Of a DNA stretch of 64,000 nucleotides, positions 16,433-24,913 are shown piece after piece (the stretch's first letter is position 1; every line of letters starts with the position of its first letter). The notes beneath the pieces are model-generated. The model saw only the letters and a program-made list of their open reading frames with translations, did no database searches and had not been told where the DNA came from. This DNA comes from JAWVFM01 sp963771655 (GTDB lineage Bacteria; Actinomycetota; Thermoleophilia; Solirubrobacterales; 70-9), in contig CAVYUG010000001.1 in assembly GCA_963771655.1 (NCBI GenBank), positions 1 through 64,000 on the forward strand, in the 5' to 3' direction. A program made the position numbers and the translations under genes.

Positions 16433-17431
16433 ATGACGCACCCGATACCTCCAGGCACCCGTGACGTGCTGCCCTCGGAGATGCGCGAGCTCCGCCGGCT
16501 TCAGGCTGCCCTGAGCCGCGTCTTCGAGGCGTCGGGCTACGGCGAGGTCGCCACGCCGACGATCGAGTACGACGAGGTCCTGTCGCAGGCGGGCCGCTTC
16601 GGGGCTCCGGTGGCCTACCGGTTCTTCGACGAGCGCGGCGACCTGCTCGCGCTGCGCTCGGACATGACGATTCCGATCGCGCGCCTCGCCTCCACCCGCT
16701 TCCGCGCGGAGGACGCGCCGCTCCGGCTCTTCTACGTCGCGCCGGCCTACCGCGCGGTTCGGCCGCAGCGCGGTCAGATGCGAGAGTTCATGCAGGCCGG
16801 GGTCGAGCTCATAGGCGCGCCGGCGCCGGACGGGACGGCCGAGGTGATCGAGGTCCTCGCCAAGGCCCTCGACGCCGCGGGTCTTCGCCGCGCGGTGATC
16901 GGGCTCGGCGATGCGGACCTCTATCCGCAGCTTCTCGAGGAGCTCGGCGTCGACGAGGATGCACGCGTGGCCATCGTCGGCCGCCTCGCCGCGCACGACC
17001 TCGTCGGCCTCGAGGCCGAGGTCCGCCGGGCGGGCATCGACGGGGCAGCGAGCCGCACGCTGCTCGCGCTGCCATCGCTTCGCGGCGGCCGCGAGGTGCT
17101 CGACGAGGCGCACGGGTTCGGCGGTCAGGCCGTCGAGCGCGCGACCCGCAGGCTCTCCGCAACCTACGAGGCCCTCTCGGCGCGCGGAGTCGCCGAGCGG
17201 GTGAGCCTGGACCTCGGCCTCCTGCGCGACCTCGGCTATTACACGGGCGCGATCCTCGAGGTCTATGACCCTGCGCTCGGGCACATCCTCGGTGGCGGCG
17301 GCCGCTACGACGAGCTGATGGGACGGTTCGGGATGCCGCTCCCGGCAGTCGGCTTCGCCCTCTATCTGGAGCGTGTCCACATCGCGCAGGCCGAGGAGGA
17401 GCGGCTGCGCGCGGACGAGGGGGCATCGTGA
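16433..17431 (+). CDS. hisZ: ATP phosphoribosyltransferase regulatory subunit HisZ
   Basis: 332 residues. Resembles the catalytic core of histidyl-tRNA synthetase (PPGTRDVLP, LRSDMTIPIAR, GGGGRYDELM) but ends without the anticodon-binding domain, which defines HisZ. It activates and regulates short-form HisG, which is encoded next and overlaps by GTGA. GGAGG precedes the ATG. Start of the hisZ-G-D-B-H-A-F run. Confidence 0.93.
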   Translation: MTHPIPPGTRDVLPSEMRELRRLQAALSRVFEASGYGEVATPTIEYDEVLSQAGRFGAPVAYRFFDERGDLLALRSDMTIPIARLASTRFRAEDAPLRLFYVAPAYRAVRPQRGQMREFMQAGVELIGAPAPDGTAEVIEVLAKALDAAGLRRAVIGLGDADLYPQLLEELGVDEDARVAIVGRLAAHDLVGLEAEVRRAGIDGAASRTLLALPSLRGGREVLDEAHGFGGQAVERATRRLSATYEALSARGVAERVSLDLGLLRDLGYYTGAILEVYDPALGHILGGGGRYDELMGRFGMPLPAVGFALYLERVHIAQAEEERLRADEGAS

Positions 17432-18105
17432 AGGGGACCGCGGTTTCGGCCGCTACGGCGGTTGCCGAGGGGCCGCTGCGGCTTGCGCTCCCGCGCGGCG
17501 CACTGTTCGAGGGCACGCTCGACCTCCTGGACAGAATCGGTGTGCCGACCGGTGAGCTGCGCGGCGATTCGCGCTCGCTCGTTTTCCAATCGGGCGGCCT
17601 CGTGCTGGTGACGATGCGGCCCTCCGACGTCCCCACCTACGTCGAGGCGGGAACGGCGCAGCTCGGAATCACCGGCAAGGACGTCCTCATGGAGCAGCGG
17701 GACCGGCTGGTGTACGAGCTGGCGGACCTCGGCTACGGCGCGTGCCGGATGGTGCTGGCAGGGCGTAAGGGCGACGAGCGCCTCGGCGAGTCCGAGCGCC
17801 GCCTGGGCGCGATGCGCATCGCGACGAAGTACCCCCGGATCGCAGAGCGCTACTTCGAGGACACGGGCCGACAGGCCGAGGTGATCGAGGTCAAGGGCTC
17901 GGTGGAGCTGGCGCCCCTCGTCGGCCTCGGGGACGGCATCGTCGATCTCGTCGACACCGGCCGCACGCTGGCCGAGAACGACCTCGAGGTGCGCGAGGAG
18001 ATCGCGCGGTCGAGCGCGCGCCTCGTCGCCAACCGAATCGCCCACAAGCTTCGCCCGCGAGAGGTGGACGATCTGGTGGAGCGCCTGCGGGAGGCGGCAG
18101 GATGA
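17428..18105 (+). CDS. hisG: ATP phosphoribosyltransferase, short form
   Basis: First step of histidine synthesis: ATP + PRPP to phosphoribosyl-ATP. 225 residues, lacking the C-terminal ACT-like regulatory domain of long HisG, so it needs HisZ, present just upstream. Typical segments: LALPRGALFEGTLDLL, QLGITGKDVL, and the PRPP loop DGIVDLVDTGRTL. GTG start overlaps the hisZ stop; the stop overlaps the hisD start (ATGA). Confidence 0.95.
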   Translation: MKGTAVSAATAVAEGPLRLALPRGALFEGTLDLLDRIGVPTGELRGDSRSLVFQSGGLVLVTMRPSDVPTYVEAGTAQLGITGKDVLMEQRDRLVYELADLGYGACRMVLAGRKGDERLGESERRLGAMRIATKYPRIAERYFEDTGRQAEVIEVKGSVELAPLVGLGDGIVDLVDTGRTLAENDLEVREEIARSSARLVANRIAHKLRPREVDDLVERLREAAG

Positions 18106-19385
18106 AGCTCGAGCGAATCGAGTGGGACGGCGAGGGGCCCAAGGCCTTGGCGGCTCGCCTCCGCGCGCTCGTCGAGCAGCCCGAGAGCCTCTCCTCCGCG
18201 GTCGCCGACGTCGTTGAAGTCGTCCGCTCGAAGGGCGACGAGGGGATCCGGGAGCTCGGGGAACGTTTCGGGGATCCGCCCCCCGATGCGCTTCGCGTCG
18301 ATCCCGACGCGATCGCAGCCGCTCCCGGCATGCTCGACCCGGACGTACGCGAGGCGATGCGACTCGCCGCCGCCAACATCGACGCGCTGGCCAACGCTGA
18401 GCTCGCGGGCTGTCCCGGGGCGGTGGTCGAGCTCGATCAGGGACAGCGGATCGAGGTGCGCTGGGACCCGGTGAGCGCCGCCGGCGTCTACGCGCCGGGC
18501 GGGCGCGCCGCCTATCCGGCATCGGTCCTGATGTGCGCCGTGACGGCCCGCGCCGCGGGGGTCGCGCGCGTCGCCGTGGCGACGCCGCCGGGGCCGGGCG
18601 GTCGGCCGAGCGCGGTCACCCTCGCGGCCTGCTCGCTCGCGGGCGTCGACGAGGTATACGCGGTTGGTGGTGCGCAGGCGATCGCCGCGCTCGCGTTCGG
18701 GACCGAGACCATTCCAAGCGTCGAGGTCGTGGCGGGCCCGGGGAACGCCTACGTCACCGAGGCAAAGCGACAGATCACGGGCGTCGTAGGCATCGACGGC
18801 CTCGCGGGGCCCAGTGAGCTCTTCGTCATCGCCGACGGTATGGCTGACCCGCGCTGGATCGCGCTCGATCTTGCAGCGCAGGCCGAGCACGGCCCCGACA
18901 CTCCCCTCGTTCTCGCATCCCCGGAGGCCGCGCTCCTCGACGCCGTCGCGGAGGTCGCCGAGGCGCTCTGGGAGGAGCGCCCGAGCGTGAAGGACGCGCC
19001 CCTCGCGCTCGTGACGGCGCCGGGCATCCAGGCCGCGCTGGCGCTCGCCGACGCGTTCGCGCCCGAGCACCTCGAGCTCGCCTTCGCGGGCGCCGACGAC
19101 AACGTGGCCCGCGGCCGCGTCGCCGGCTGCGTGTTCATCGGCGCGCGCGGCGCGACGGCCTTCGGCGACTACGCGGCGGGATCGAACCACGTGCTGCCGA
19201 CGGGCGGCGCGGCGCGCTTCGGCGGGCCGCTCGGTGTGGGCGCCTTCAGGCGCCGCAGCTCGCTCGTCACGATCCCGGGCTCCGCCGCGGCCGCTCTCGC
19301 CCCGGCGGTTGACGCTCTCTCGCGAGCGGAGGGCTTTCCCGTGCACGGTGAGTCCGCCGTTGCGCGAAGTGGGGAGAATGGCTGA
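18102..19385 (+). CDS. hisD: histidinol dehydrogenase
   Basis: Last two oxidations of histidine synthesis, histidinol to histidine with NAD+. 427 residues. Zinc and substrate residues are visible in AAQAEHGPDTPL, FAPEHLELAF and the signature AGSNHVLPTGG. The nucleotide-contact segment AGPGNAYVTEAKR and GPSELFVIAD are intact. Overlaps hisB by 8 bp. Confidence 0.96.
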   Translation: MKLERIEWDGEGPKALAARLRALVEQPESLSSAVADVVEVVRSKGDEGIRELGERFGDPPPDALRVDPDAIAAAPGMLDPDVREAMRLAAANIDALANAELAGCPGAVVELDQGQRIEVRWDPVSAAGVYAPGGRAAYPASVLMCAVTARAAGVARVAVATPPGPGGRPSAVTLAACSLAGVDEVYAVGGAQAIAALAFGTETIPSVEVVAGPGNAYVTEAKRQITGVVGIDGLAGPSELFVIADGMADPRWIALDLAAQAEHGPDTPLVLASPEAALLDAVAEVAEALWEERPSVKDAPLALVTAPGIQAALALADAFAPEHLELAFAGADDNVARGRVAGCVFIGARGATAFGDYAAGSNHVLPTGGAARFGGPLGVGAFRRRSSLVTIPGSAAAALAPAVDALSRAEGFPVHGESAVARSGENG

Positions 19386-19977
19386 CGAGATGGCGCGCGC
19401 GACGAGCATCGAGCGCAGGACCTCCGAGACGAAGGTGTCGGTGTCGCTCGACCTGGACGGCGGGCCGGTTGAGGCGGCCACGGGTGTCGGTTTCTTCGAT
19501 CACATGCTCGAGCTGCTCGGCCGCCACGGCAGGCTCGGCCTTCGGGTTGCGGCCGAAGGCGACCTCGAGACCGGCGCCCACCACACCGTCGAGGACGTGG
19601 GCATCGCGATCGGCCAGGCGCTCGACGAGGCGCTCGGCGACCGGGCGGGCATTCGTCGGTACGGCTATATCGCCGTTCCGATGGACGAGGCGCTTGGGAT
19701 GTGCGCGATCGACGTGTCGGGCCGGCCCCTGTGCCTCTACGCCGCCGATCTGCCGCCGGCGTCCATAGCGGGGTTCGACGCTGAGCTGACGGAGGAGTTC
19801 TTTCGTGCCGTTGCGACGAACGCAAAGCTGACCGTCCACCTCGGCACCCGTTACGGCACCAACGCCCACCATCTGATCGAGGCGTGCTTCAAGGCGTTCG
19901 CCCGTGCCCTGCGGGAGGCCGTGGCCATCGATCCCGACGAGGAGGGCGTGCCCTCGACGAAGGGGACGCTCACGTGA
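19378..19977 (+). CDS. hisB: imidazoleglycerol-phosphate dehydratase
   Basis: 199 residues, single-domain form (no phosphatase fusion). The two Mn-binding halves are seen as GFFDHMLELLGRHG with GAHHTVEDVG, and GTNAHHLIEACFKAF. The ATG at 19378 has GGGAG just upstream and overlaps the end of hisD; longer in-frame extension into hisD was rejected. The stop overlaps the hisH GTG. Confidence 0.95.
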   Translation: MADEMARATSIERRTSETKVSVSLDLDGGPVEAATGVGFFDHMLELLGRHGRLGLRVAAEGDLETGAHHTVEDVGIAIGQALDEALGDRAGIRRYGYIAVPMDEALGMCAIDVSGRPLCLYAADLPPASIAGFDAELTEEFFRAVATNAKLTVHLGTRYGTNAHHLIEACFKAFARALREAVAIDPDEEGVPSTKGTLT

Positions 19978-20621
19978 TCGCGATCCTCGACTACGGAATG
20001 GGGAACCTGCGCTCGGTCGAGAAAGCGCTCGAGCATGTGGGGGCCGAGGTGCTGCGGACGGGCGACCCCGACGCGGCGGCGAGCGCCGAGGGCCTCGTCC
20101 TGCCAGGCGTTGGCGCGTTTCCGAAGGGCATGGAGCGGATCCGCGCCCAGGGGCTCGACGACCTCGTCACCGAGAGGGTCGGGGCGGGTGTCCCGGTCCT
20201 CGGGATCTGCCTGGGGATGCAGCTCCTGTTCGAGTCGTCCGTCGAGCTCGGTGGCGCGAGCGGCCTCGGCCTGCTGCCCGGGACCGTGACCGAGCTCGAC
20301 GCACCGGGGCTCAAGGTCCCGCACATGGGCTGGGAGCCGGTTCGCTGGGAGGCGCCGTCCGAGCTCACCGCCGGGATCGCCGACGGGACGCCGTTCTACT
20401 TCGTCCACTCCCTCGCGCCGCGGCCGGGGGAGGCACCCGACGTCATCGGCACCGCTGCGTGGGGCGAGCGCTTCGCATGCGCCGTCGCGCGGCCGCCGAT
20501 CCACGGCGTCCAGTTCCACCCGGAGAAGTCGAGCTCGGCCGGCCTCGCGGTGCTGGAGAACTTCACGCGCATCTGCGCGGGTGTTCCGGTGCGGAGCTTC
20601 AGCTCCGCAAGGAGCGTGTAG
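19974..20621 (+). CDS. hisH: imidazole glycerol phosphate synthase, glutamine amidotransferase subunit
   Basis: 215 residues. Class I glutaminase: nucleophile loop GICLGMQLLFE and the His/Glu pair in GVQFHPEKS. Supplies ammonia to HisF. The GTG start shares bases with the hisB stop. The final residues (VPVRSFSSARSV) and the stop are encoded by copy 3 of the two-hairpin repeat, so the repeat has replaced or extended the native C-terminus. Confidence 0.94.
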   Translation: MIAILDYGMGNLRSVEKALEHVGAEVLRTGDPDAAASAEGLVLPGVGAFPKGMERIRAQGLDDLVTERVGAGVPVLGICLGMQLLFESSVELGGASGLGLLPGTVTELDAPGLKVPHMGWEPVRWEAPSELTAGIADGTPFYFVHSLAPRPGEAPDVIGTAAWGERFACAVARPPIHGVQFHPEKSSSAGLAVLENFTRICAGVPVRSFSSARSV

Positions 20622-20643
20622 GGGCGCCGGAGGCGCCCGCAAA
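20584..20643 (-). repeat. dispersed two-hairpin repeat, copy 3
   Basis: Inverted orientation relative to copies 1 and 2. Read on the minus strand: GGGCGCC-TCC-GGCGCCC, CTACACGCTCCTT, then the long hairpin GCGGAGCT-GA-AGCTCCGC, ending ACCGGAACAC. It lies across the end of hisH and most of the gap before hisA. Its second stem differs in sequence from the other copies but pairs fully. Confidence 0.85.
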
Positions 20644-20671
20644 TGACTCCCGGCATAGGGGAGCCCTGCGC

Positions 20672-21412
20672 TTGATCCTCTACCCGGCAATCGACATCCT
20701 GCGGGGACGCGCGGTCCGCCTCGTCCAGGGCGACTACGAGCGCGAGACCACGTTCGACGACGATCCGCTCTCGGCCGCCGAGCGGTGGGTGGCGCAGGGC
20801 GCGCAGGCGCTGCACGTCGTCGACCTCGACGGCGCGCGAACCGGGGAACCCGTGAACCTGGAGATCGTGGAGCGGATCGCCGGCGGCGTCGAGGTGCCGA
20901 TCCAGGCTGGCGGGGGGCTGCGCGACGCCGAGTCCGTCGAGGCCGCGCTGGCGGCGGGCGCGGAGCGCGTCGTCCTGGGCACCGCCGCCGTTGAGGAGCC
21001 CGCGCTCGTCGAGGCCCTCGTGAGGGAGCACGGCGGGTCGCGCATCGTGGTCGCCGCGGACAGCCGGTCGGGGACGGTCGCGGTCGAGGGTTGGGAGCGG
21101 CGAAGCGCGCTCGGCACGGCGGAGCTGATCGGCGAGCTTGCCGATCGCGGGGTCGGGACCTTCCTCTTCACGCCGGTCGAGGTCGACGGGACGCTCGCCG
21201 GGCCCGCGGTCGAGGACCTCCACAGGGCGGCCTCGGCGGCGGGGGCGTCCGGGGCGGACCTCTTGTATTCCGGCGGCGTGGGATCCGTCGAGGACCTCAG
21301 GACGCTGGCGGGCCTAGGGCTCGAGGCAGTGAAGGGGGTGGTCGTGGGGAGGGCCCTCTACGAAGGGCGGTTCACCGCCGCTGAAGGCCAAGCCGCCCTG
21401 GATGGCGGCTGA
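20672..21412 (+). CDS. hisA: phosphoribosylformimino-5-aminoimidazole carboxamide ribotide isomerase
   Basis: 246 residues, (beta/alpha)8 barrel. Catalytic Asp pair at YPAIDILRG and VVAADSRSG; phosphate loops around QAGGGLRD and SGGVGSVEDL. The start is a TTG at 20672 (leading to ILYPAIDIL), with GGGGAG eight bases upstream; no ATG or GTG fits. Whether it is the bifunctional PriA type used in actinobacteria lacking trpF cannot be settled from this window. Confidence 0.92.
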   Translation: MILYPAIDILRGRAVRLVQGDYERETTFDDDPLSAAERWVAQGAQALHVVDLDGARTGEPVNLEIVERIAGGVEVPIQAGGGLRDAESVEAALAAGAERVVLGTAAVEEPALVEALVREHGGSRIVVAADSRSGTVAVEGWERRSALGTAELIGELADRGVGTFLFTPVEVDGTLAGPAVEDLHRAASAAGASGADLLYSGGVGSVEDLRTLAGLGLEAVKGVVVGRALYEGRFTAAEGQAALDGG

Positions 21413-21417
21413 TTCGT

Positions 21418-21463
21418 CGAACGTCCATCAGGGTGGCGCATAGCCCCCAGCGAGGGACGTTCG
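21418..21463 (+). terminator. hairpin between hisA and hisF
   Basis: CGAACGTCC (21418-21426) pairs perfectly with GGACGTTCG (21455-21463) around a 28-nt loop. It lies just after the hisA stop and ends 5 nt before the putative hisF -10 element. Terminator, processing site or attenuator are all possible; no T-tract is present. Confidence 0.45.
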
Positions 21464-21468
21464 CGCCC

Positions 21469-21474
21469 TAACCT
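21469..21474 (+). promoter_or_regulatory. -10 element TAACCT of hisF, leaderless geometry
   Basis: TAACCT ends 7 nt before the hisF ATG and no Shine-Dalgarno sequence is present. This suggests hisF has its own start although it follows hisA by only about 70 bp. Confidence 0.4.
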
Positions 21475-21481
21475 GAACCCC

Positions 21482-22294
21482 ATGGCCTTGAAGCGCGTGA
21501 TCCCGTGCCTCGACGTGGATCGGGGGCGGGTCGTCAAGGGCACGAACTTCGTCGGGTTGCGCGACGCAGGCGACCCGGTCGAGCTGGCCGCGCGCTACGA
21601 CGCGGAGGGGGCCGACGAGCTCATGTTCCTCGACATCACCGCATCCCACGAGCGTCGCGAGACGATCGTCGAGCTCGCGCGCCGTACGGCGAACGACGTC
21701 TTCATCCCGTTCACGATCGGCGGCGGCATCCGCTCCGCGGCCGACGCGCAGGCGGTTCTCGACGCCGGCGCCGACAAGGTGTCGGTCAACTCCGCCGCCC
21801 TCGAGCGCGCGGAGCTCATCTCGGAGCTCGCGGAGGTGTTCGGCTCCCAGTGCGTCGTGATCGCGATCGACGCCCGGCGCCGCGGCGCTTCGGACGCCGT
21901 CGCCTCGCCGACCTGCGAGGCCCCACCGGGTCACTTCGGCGACGCGGAGTGGGACGTCTACGTGAACGGGGGCCGGGCTCGGGTCGAGGGGCGCGAGGCC
22001 GTCGGCTGGGCGCGCGAGGCGGTCGAGCGAGGAGCGGGCGAGGTGCTTCTCACGAGCATGGACCGCGACGGGACCAACGACGGCTACGACCTGGAGCTGA
22101 CGCGGGCGGTCGCCGACGCGGTCGCCGTGCCGGTCATCGCCTCCGGCGGGGCGGGTGAGCTCGGCCACCTCACTGCTGCGATTGCCGATGGTGGTGCGGA
22201 TGCTGTGCTTTGCGCTTCGATCTTTCACTATGGGCGCTATTCGATCCGTGAGGCGAAGGAGCGCCTGCGGGCCGATGGCGTTTCGGTTCGGTAG
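21482..22294 (+). CDS. hisF: imidazole glycerol phosphate synthase, cyclase subunit
   Basis: 270 residues, (beta/alpha)8 barrel. Catalytic Asp in VIPCLDVDRG and in VIAIDARRR; TIGGGIRS and SGGAGELGHL are the phosphate loops. Forms the synthase with HisH. Slightly longer than usual because of an insert after ARRRG (about residues 136-150). The 3' end overlaps the convergent beta-propeller gene by 125 bp. No hisI, hisE or hisC follows. Confidence 0.95.
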   Translation: MALKRVIPCLDVDRGRVVKGTNFVGLRDAGDPVELAARYDAEGADELMFLDITASHERRETIVELARRTANDVFIPFTIGGGIRSAADAQAVLDAGADKVSVNSAALERAELISELAEVFGSQCVVIAIDARRRGASDAVASPTCEAPPGHFGDAEWDVYVNGGRARVEGREAVGWAREAVERGAGEVLLTSMDRDGTNDGYDLELTRAVADAVAVPVIASGGAGELGHLTAAIADGGADAVLCASIFHYGRYSIREAKERLRADGVSVR

Positions 22295-23645
22295 CGCCCT
22301 TCTTCGCGCCCTTCGCGGCGCCCTTCTTGCCGCCCTTCTTCGCGCCCTTCTTGTTCTTGTGCCGCTGAGCCTTCGGCACGTGGGCCTCGCGCGGCGGCAG
22401 CTGGACGAGGATGTTGGCGCCGGTCAGGAACAGGTGCTTGTTGTCGGAGATGACCGGGTTGTACTCGCCGATGTCCGAGTAGAACTGCTTGTGGCCGTCG
22501 CTCACCCGGAAGCCGTACGTGCCGACGTTGGGCCCGATAACCGCCGCGTAGACGTCGCGGCCGACCACGCTCGCGGCGCCCAGGATCACGCCGCCGAGGT
22601 CCTTTTCCCAGCGGATCTTGCCGGTTCGCGCGTTCATGGCGTAGAAGTGATGGTCCTGCGAGCCGACATAGACGCTCGGCGCGGTTCCTGGCACCGCGGC
22701 GACCGCCGGCGCCGGGTAGACCTCGGCGCCGGTCGACTGGCTCCACGCGAGCTCTCCGGTCCTCTCCACGTAGCTATAGACCCGGCCGTCGAGCCCGCCG
22801 AAGTAGACGCGGCCGAAGGCGATCGCGGGAGTCGAGTAGATGCCCCCGCCGCGCAGGAATCCGCCTCCCTGCGTCTCGGCCTGCCAGTGCACCGAGCCGT
22901 TTGAGGCGTCGACGGCGTATACCTGCCCCGCGTAGTTGCCGAAGAACACCGCGCCATGGTCGTACGCGACGCCGCCCTTCACGGCGCCGCTCGATTGGAA
23001 CTTCCAATCGAGCTTGCCCGTCTTCTCGTCGTAGGCGAACACCTGGCCCGACTCACAGCCGACGAACACCCGGCCGCCGTGGACGAGCGGCGAGGACTCC
23101 GAGCGGCCAGGGAGCCCGTGGCGCCAGAGCACCTTCCCGTCGCTCGCGCGCATTCCGACCACCTGGCCCGGGGAAAGCGTCACGGCGAATACGCGCCCCC
23201 CGTGATAGGCGGGCGAGGAGGCGGAGAGGTTTCCGACGTCGCGCTTCCAGTCGACGTGGCCGCCGTTGTGCGCCTGCAGTGAGTAGAACGTCGCGTCCTT
23301 GTCGATCACGTAGAGGTGCCCGCGCGCGTAGACGGGCGAGAACTCCAGCAGGCTCGGCGCCCTGAACTCCCATTCGCGGGCGCCGAACGGCGGGATCACG
23401 CGCTTCGACGGCAGGTAGCGGGTGCGCTCGTCGTCGAGCCCGTACTCGGGCCAGTTCGTGGCCTTCACGTGCTTCACCTCGCGCTTCGGCTGAAAGGTGG
23501 CGCGCGGGTGGGAGACGTCGGCCGGACGCCGGAGGATGATCACGATGCTGAACGCGGCGACGCCGGCGGCGAGCAGCGCGATCGTTATCGCCGCGCCTCG
23601 CTGCCACGCGTCCCACGACCGCCAGATGTCGAGCACGCGGGCCAT
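22170..23645 (-). CDS. membrane-anchored PQQ-like beta-propeller protein
   Basis: 491 residues. N-terminal membrane anchor (about 17-38), then repeated blades of the PQQ/BamB type, each with a VY or VF strand followed by A..G...W (for example DEKTGKLDWKFQ, DASNGSVHWQAE, NARTGKIRWEKD). The propeller faces outside. After about residue 425 comes a Lys/Gly tandem repeat and a His/Ser/Gln-rich tail; the tail beyond the repeat is antisense to hisF. Likely a scaffold or sensor; no enzymatic motif is seen. Confidence 0.8.
   Translation of the reverse strand: MARVLDIWRSWDAWQRGAAITIALLAAGVAAFSIVIILRRPADVSHPRATFQPKREVKHVKATNWPEYGLDDERTRYLPSKRVIPPFGAREWEFRAPSLLEFSPVYARGHLYVIDKDATFYSLQAHNGGHVDWKRDVGNLSASSPAYHGGRVFAVTLSPGQVVGMRASDGKVLWRHGLPGRSESSPLVHGGRVFVGCESGQVFAYDEKTGKLDWKFQSSGAVKGGVAYDHGAVFFGNYAGQVYAVDASNGSVHWQAETQGGGFLRGGGIYSTPAIAFGRVYFGGLDGRVYSYVERTGELAWSQSTGAEVYPAPAVAAVPGTAPSVYVGSQDHHFYAMNARTGKIRWEKDLGGVILGAASVVGRDVYAAVIGPNVGTYGFRVSDGHKQFYSDIGEYNPVISDNKHLFLTGANILVQLPPREAHVPKAQRHKNKKGAKKGGKKGAAKGAKKGATEPKRHRPAGAPSPHGSNSAHSERSKRKAQHPHHHRQSQQ
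22295..22354 (-). repeat. tandem repeat, five 12-bp units
   Basis: Five adjacent units of the form CGCCCTTCTTCG on the plus strand, starting one base after the hisF stop. On the minus strand they encode five tetrapeptides of the type KKGA in the tail of the beta-propeller protein (KKGAKKGGKKGAAKGAKKGA). Candidate for copy-number variation between strains without frameshift. Confidence 0.85.
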
Positions 23646-23677
23646 CAGCGGAGTTGGTCATGGTACGGAACGGCCGG

Positions 23678-23683
23678 TACCGT
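23678..23683 (+). promoter_or_regulatory. -10 element TACCGT, leaderless geometry
   Basis: TACCGT ends 7 nt before the ATG at 23691, with no Shine-Dalgarno sequence. The divergent beta-propeller gene begins 45 bp away. Confidence 0.4.
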
Positions 23684-23690
23684 CCGGCGG

Positions 23691-24848
23691 ATGACGGCCT
23701 TCGCCAAGGGGGATCTCTCGCCCGCGCGGCTGCGTGAGCGGGTGAATGGGCTGCCCGCCCTTCGCGCGGTGCAGGAGGCGGCAGACGGAGCCGATGCCTA
23801 TCTCGTTGGCGGCGCGGTGCGCGACTTGCTCACCGCCGGCGGACGCATCGACCTCGACGTGGCCGTCGAGGCGAGCGGCGAGAAGGTCGCCGAGCTGGCT
23901 CGGCGCATCGACGCCGGCGCCCGCGTGTACGGCCGCTTCGGGACGGCGCGCATCGTCGTCAAGGGGACCGAGGTCGACCTGGCCGCCACGCGCGCTGAGA
24001 CCTACGCGCGCCCCGGGGCGCTCCCGGACGTTCGCGAAGCAGCCATCGCCGACGACCTCGCGCGGCGAGACTTCACCGTCAACGCGATGGCGCTTTCGCT
24101 CGCGGGTGACGCGGAGCTGCTCGACCCGCACGGCGGCCTCGCCGACCTTCGCGATGGAGTGCTCCGGGTCCTCCACGAGCGCTCGTTCGTCGACGACCCG
24201 ACCCGCGCCCTTCGCGCGGCGCGCTACGCCGCCCGGCTCCCGCTCGGGCTCGATGAGGTGACGGCCCGGCTCATTCGCGACACCGACCTCGGAACGGTTT
24301 CCGCCGAGCGGATCGAGGCCGAGCTGCGCCGGCTGGCGATGGAGGACGAGGCCGTCACCGCCCTGGGCCTGCTCCTGGGGTGGGGGCTGGTCGAGGGAGA
24401 CACAGCTCTTGCCGGCGCTGCGCTCGGGGTGTGCGGCAGCGCCGGCTGGGGGAAGGTGGCGGATCGCTCCAGCGCGTTCCTCGCCGCGGGTTCCGTTCGC
24501 TGCGGCGCGTTCGGACCGCTCGCAGGAAGCGACGGGGGGCGGGCGCTCGCGGCGGTCGAGGTTGGCTCGAGACCGTCGAAGCTCGTTGAGGCAGCGAGAG
24601 GGCGGCCCGGGGTCGAATTGGTGATCGCACGGGCGCTGGGCGCCGAGTGGCTCGACGACTACGTACGAGGGTGGCGGCACGTCCGTTTGGAGATCGCCGG
24701 CAACGACCTCCTGGCGGAGGGCGTCGAGGAGGGGCCGAGCGTCGGGCGCGGCCTCGCGGCGGCGCTCGCGGCGAAGATCGACGGAGAGGCCCGGGGCCGC
24801 GACGAGGAACTCGCAGCGGCGCTGGACGCCGCGAGATCCGTCCGTTGA
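23691..24848 (+). CDS. cca: CCA-adding enzyme / poly(A) polymerase family nucleotidyltransferase
   Basis: 385 residues. Class II nucleotidyltransferase head with YLVGGAVRDLL and the catalytic RIDLDVAVE, then DLARRDFTVNAMAL and the neck motif DDPTRALRAARYA. Adds CCA to tRNA 3' ends or adenylates RNA; bacterial members cannot be told apart from sequence alone. It lacks the C-terminal HD domain seen in many actinobacterial homologues and has a diverged Gly/Ala-rich tail instead. Symbol given for the family. Confidence 0.85.
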   Translation: MTAFAKGDLSPARLRERVNGLPALRAVQEAADGADAYLVGGAVRDLLTAGGRIDLDVAVEASGEKVAELARRIDAGARVYGRFGTARIVVKGTEVDLAATRAETYARPGALPDVREAAIADDLARRDFTVNAMALSLAGDAELLDPHGGLADLRDGVLRVLHERSFVDDPTRALRAARYAARLPLGLDEVTARLIRDTDLGTVSAERIEAELRRLAMEDEAVTALGLLLGWGLVEGDTALAGAALGVCGSAGWGKVADRSSAFLAAGSVRCGAFGPLAGSDGGRALAAVEVGSRPSKLVEAARGRPGVELVIARALGAEWLDDYVRGWRHVRLEIAGNDLLAEGVEEGPSVGRGLAAALAAKIDGEARGRDEELAAALDAARSVR

Positions 24849-24885
24849 TGGGTTGTACCCCTCATAAGGGGTGAAATCCATCAAC
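24844..24885 (+). terminator. nested hairpin at the end of cca
   Basis: GTTGATGG pairs with CCATCAAC (outer 8-bp stem), enclosing ACCCCT-CATA-AGGGGT (inner 6-bp stem). It starts within the cca stop region and ends before the promoter of the deacetylase gene. Probable terminator without T-tract. Confidence 0.5.
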
Positions 24886-24900
24886 CACGGGGCGCTCCGC

Positions 24901-24906
24901 TACTTT
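24901..24906 (+). promoter_or_regulatory. -10 element TACTTT, leaderless geometry
   Basis: TACTTT ends 7 nt before the ATG at 24914. No Shine-Dalgarno sequence lies between. This spacing favours the ATG over the GTG at 24911. Confidence 0.4.
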
Positions 24907-24913
24907 CGGCGTG

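Noticed and set aside
15032..17380. Very long open frame (782 codons) antisense to murA and hisZ
   Set aside because: Its residues mirror the GC-rich third positions of the two clear genes on the other strand; no domain is recognisable.
24844..24885. Nested hairpin after cca as a fifth copy of the dispersed repeat
   Set aside because: It lacks the GGGCGCC hairpin and the ACACGCT spacer; treated as an ordinary terminator-like structure.
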